DNA of 7,533 nt from Gemmatimonadota bacterium (GTDB lineage Bacteria; Gemmatimonadota; Gemmatimonadetes; Palauibacterales; Palauibacteraceae): positions 1 through 7,533 of the forward strand of contig JAENXO010000121.1 of assembly GCA_016649455.1 (NCBI GenBank). The letters are read 5' to 3'. This document shows, one piece after another, positions 5,763 to 7,533 of this stretch. Made by a program: the position numbers and the translations under genes. Below the pieces are notes generated by a model. It was not told the origin of the DNA and made no database searches. It saw only the letters and a program-made list of their open reading frames with translations. Within the stretch, counting starts at the first letter, position 1; each line of letters begins with the position of its first letter.

Positions 5763-7484
5763 TCAAAACGACACGGGCTCCTTGAAGCGTCCGTACACGT
5801 CCTCCAGCGATTGCCGGATCTCGCCGAGCGTGGCGTAGGCCCTGACCGCATCCAGCATCGGCGGAAGCAGGTTGCCATCCCGCTTCGCTGCCGCGGTAAG
5901 CGCCTCCAGCGTTGAACGGACCCGCTCTCCGTCACGCTCCTGGCGCAGCTGCCCCAGGCGTCGGCGCTGTGTCTGTCCGGCGGACTCATCGATACGCAGG
6001 ATCTCCAGGCCGTGAGCTTCGTCGGCCTCTTCGAACGCGTTAACCCCCACGATCAGCCGGTGCCCCGATTCGAGCTCGGCCTGGAACCGGTGTGCGGAAC
6101 TGGCGATCCGCCCCTGGAAGTACCCGGTCTCGATTCCGGCGACGACTCCTCCGAGCTCATCGATTTCCGCGAATATCAGCTCGGCTTCTGCCTCGAGTTC
6201 GTCCGTCAGCTTCTCGATGAAGTACGAGCCGGCGAGCGGGTCGATCGTGTTCGCCACTCCCGTCTCATACGCGAGAATCTGCTGCGTGCGCAGGGCGATG
6301 CGCACGGCGTGCTCGGTCGGCAGGGCCAGCGTCTCGTCGAGCGCGTTCGTGTGCAGCGACTGCGTGCCGCCGAGCACGGCCGCCAACCCCTGGTAGGCGA
6401 CGCGCGCGACGTTGTTGTATGGCTGCTGGGCGGTCAGCGTTACGCCGGCCGTCTGCGCGTGCGTGCGCAGCCTCCAGCTCTCCGGCTGCTTCGCTCCGTA
6501 TACGTCGCGCATGTGCCGGGCCCAGATCCGCCGTCCGGCGCGGAACTTGGCGATTTCTCCGAAGAAGTCGTTGTGCACGTCCCAGAAGAACGACAGGCGG
6601 GGCGCGAATTCGTCCACGTCGAGACCGCGCTCGATCCCCTGTTCCACATACGTGAACCCGTTCTTCAGCGTGTAGGCGAGTTCCTGGCCGGCAGTTGAGC
6701 CGGCCTCGCGGATGTGATAACCGCTGATCGAGATCGTGTTGAATCGGGGCGCATGCTCCGCTGACCACTCGAAGATGTCTCCGATGATCTTCAGCGCCGG
6801 CTCGGGCGGATAAATCCACGCGTGCTGCGCCATGTACTCCTTGAGGATGTCGTTCTGGATCGTCCCCCGGACCCTGTCGAACGGGACTCCCTGCTTTTCT
6901 GCCGTAGCGAGGAGGAAGCAGTACAGCATGATGGCAGGGCCGTTGATCGTCATCGATACGGAAACGCGATCGAGGGGAATCCCTTCGAACAGGGTCTCCA
7001 TGTCTGCGAGGCTGGAGATCGCCACGCCGCACTTTCCCACTTCGCCCTCGGACATCGGATCGTCCGAGTCGTAGCCCATCAGGGTCGGAAAATCGAACGC
7101 CACCGAGAGTCCGGTCTGGCCCCTCTCGAGCAGGAACTTGTAGCGCTCGTTGGTTTCCTCGGCCGTCGCGAAGCCCGAGAACAGCCGCATCGTCCACAGG
7201 CGTGTCCGGTACATCGTCTGATACGGACCCCGCGTGAACGGATACTCGCCAGGCAGACCCAGGTCCCGCAGGTACTCGTCGTTCCGGGTGTCCAGCGGCG
7301 TGAACAGCGGCCCGATCGGCCTGCCCGAAACGGTGGTGAAGTCCGTGTCGTCACGTTTCGGGGTCGCCTCGTAGCCGGCCGTCCAACTCCTGAGCCTGTC
7401 CTCCAGCTCGGCGAGTTCAGCCCTGCGGCGTTCGACCTCCGCCTGCAGCGCTTCCGCCGCCTCGCGATCCAGTACGTGACTCAT
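5763..7484 (-). CDS. Coenzyme B12-dependent acyl-CoA mutase, large (catalytic) subunit; isobutyryl-CoA mutase-type active site
   Basis: This is the catalytic TIM-barrel subunit of a methylmalonyl-CoA mutase family enzyme, which rearranges the carbon skeleton of an acyl-CoA using adenosylcobalamin. It has 573 residues and ends without a B12-binding domain, so it must work with the separate small subunit encoded downstream. Visible family motifs are YPFTRGPYQTMY (81-92), GLSVAFDFPT (125-134), GTIQNDILKEYM (207-218), SISGYHIREAG (252-262), SLHTNALDE (376-384) and IDPLAGS (414-420). By an ungapped offset of +13 to Propionibacterium MCM (from memory), Arg82, Thr85 and Arg87 match Arg95, Thr98 and Arg100, and His244 matches His257. 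Tyr89 becomes Phe102 and Arg207 becomes Gln220, the pair known for isobutyryl-CoA mutase. Residues 7-36 look like a helical, coiled-coil-prone N-terminus. I chose the ATG at 7484 because AGGGGAAGG sits 6 nt upstream; an in-frame ATG at 7511 would add nine residues. The family call is secure; the substrate is inferred and databases may label it methylmalonyl-CoA mutase. Confidence 0.95.
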   Translation of the reverse strand: MSHVLDREAAEALQAEVERRRAELAELEDRLRSWTAGYEATPKRDDTDFTTVSGRPIGPLFTPLDTRNDEYLRDLGLPGEYPFTRGPYQTMYRTRLWTMRLFSGFATAEETNERYKFLLERGQTGLSVAFDFPTLMGYDSDDPMSEGEVGKCGVAISSLADMETLFEGIPLDRVSVSMTINGPAIMLYCFLLATAEKQGVPFDRVRGTIQNDILKEYMAQHAWIYPPEPALKIIGDIFEWSAEHAPRFNTISISGYHIREAGSTAGQELAYTLKNGFTYVEQGIERGLDVDEFAPRLSFFWDVHNDFFGEIAKFRAGRRIWARHMRDVYGAKQPESWRLRTHAQTAGVTLTAQQPYNNVARVAYQGLAAVLGGTQSLHTNALDETLALPTEHAVRIALRTQQILAYETGVANTIDPLAGSYFIEKLTDELEAEAELIFAEIDELGGVVAGIETGYFQGRIASSAHRFQAELESGHRLIVGVNAFEEADEAHGLEILRIDESAGQTQRRRLGQLRQERDGERVRSTLEALTAAAKRDGNLLPPMLDAVRAYATLGEIRQSLEDVYGRFKEPVSF

Positions 7485-7490
7485 GCTCGA

Positions 7491-7499
7491 CCTTCCCCT
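7491..7499 (-). promoter_or_regulatory. Ribosome binding site that decides the mutase large subunit start
   Basis: The minus strand reads AGGGGAAGG, ending 6 nt before the ATG at 7484. This is much better than anything before the in-frame ATG at 7511, whose upstream sequence is GC-rich without an AGGA-like core, and it is the reason for preferring the shorter protein. Confidence 0.65.
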
Positions 7500-7510
7500 G
7501 TTCGTGAACA
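7499..7510. promoter_or_regulatory. Palindromic operator-like site near the putative transcription start
   Basis: The site reads TGTTCGTGAACA: 5-bp inverted arms TGTTC and GAACA around a 2-bp centre. It lies just downstream of the candidate -10 box and just before the ribosome binding site of the mutase large subunit gene. A repressor bound here could block transcription. No regulator gene is in the window, and the arms are short enough to arise by chance. Confidence 0.3.
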
Positions 7511-7521
7511 TCCGCCGGCCG

Positions 7522-7527
7522 AATATA
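7522..7527 (-). promoter_or_regulatory. Candidate promoter -10 box
   Basis: On the minus strand this reads TATATT, one mismatch from the sigma-70 consensus TATAAT, in an AT-rich pocket of otherwise GC-rich DNA. A start of transcription near 7515 would leave an untranslated leader of about 31 nt before the ATG at 7484. The -35 region would lie beyond the window edge, so the promoter is only half visible. Confidence 0.35.
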
Positions 7528-7533
7528 CGACAA

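Noticed and set aside
6012..6698. Plus-strand open frame inside the mutase large subunit gene
   Set aside because: Antisense to conserved active-site regions of the mutase, with biased composition and no family similarity.
1..7533. tRNA, rRNA, insertion sequence or phage genes
   Set aside because: No such motif, terminal inverted repeat or transposase/integrase-like translation is visible; coding genes fill nearly all of the window.

Overview
The window is a compact, GC-rich stretch in which every gene I can support lies on the minus strand, so transcription runs from high to low coordinates. Gene spacing is operon-like: two start/stop overlaps (TGATG at 5209-5213, ATGA at 2175-2178), several gaps under 80 bp, and one longer gap of 132 bp between the two mutase subunits. 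The high GC content, GTG-start use and a two-gene B12 mutase suggest a free-living, acyl-CoA-catabolising bacterium. Acidobacteriota, Gemmatimonadota or a similar high-GC lineage would fit, but no marker gene is present and this placement is a weak guess.

Layout in order of transcription: a possible -10 box and a palindromic operator-like site at the right edge (7499-7527); the large subunit of a coenzyme-B12-dependent acyl-CoA mutase (5763-7484); an intersubunit gap with a 12-bp perfect palindrome and a hairpin; the B12-binding small subunit (5211-5630); a biotin-dependent acyl-CoA carboxyltransferase beta subunit of the methylcrotonyl/geranyl-CoA carboxylase type (3598-5211); an AtuA-family protein (2175-3560); a separately encoded AtuA C-terminal-type domain (1810-2178); an enoyl-CoA hydratase/isomerase family protein (987-1760); a roughly six-helix membrane protein (240-917); and a small two-helix membrane protein (13-213).

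The most informative point is the mutase active site. Ungapped alignment from memory to Propionibacterium methylmalonyl-CoA mutase puts Phe102 at the Tyr89 position and Gln220 at the Arg207 position, while the catalytic His (His257) is kept. Phe plus Gln is the isobutyryl-CoA mutase signature, so a plain 'methylmalonyl-CoA mutase' label is probably wrong.

An ICM-type mutase beside a methylcrotonyl-type carboxyltransferase, a hydratase with LiuC/AtuE-like features and AtuA proteins suggests a branched-chain acyl-CoA pathway. One coherent model is isomerisation of a quaternary or alpha-branched acyl-CoA (for example pivalyl-CoA to isovaleryl-CoA), followed by leucine/isovalerate-type steps (carboxylation of methylcrotonyl-CoA, hydration of methylglutaconyl-CoA). 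This is inference. The biotin carboxylase subunit, acyl-CoA dehydrogenase, HMG-CoA lyase and mutase G-protein chaperone are not in the window.
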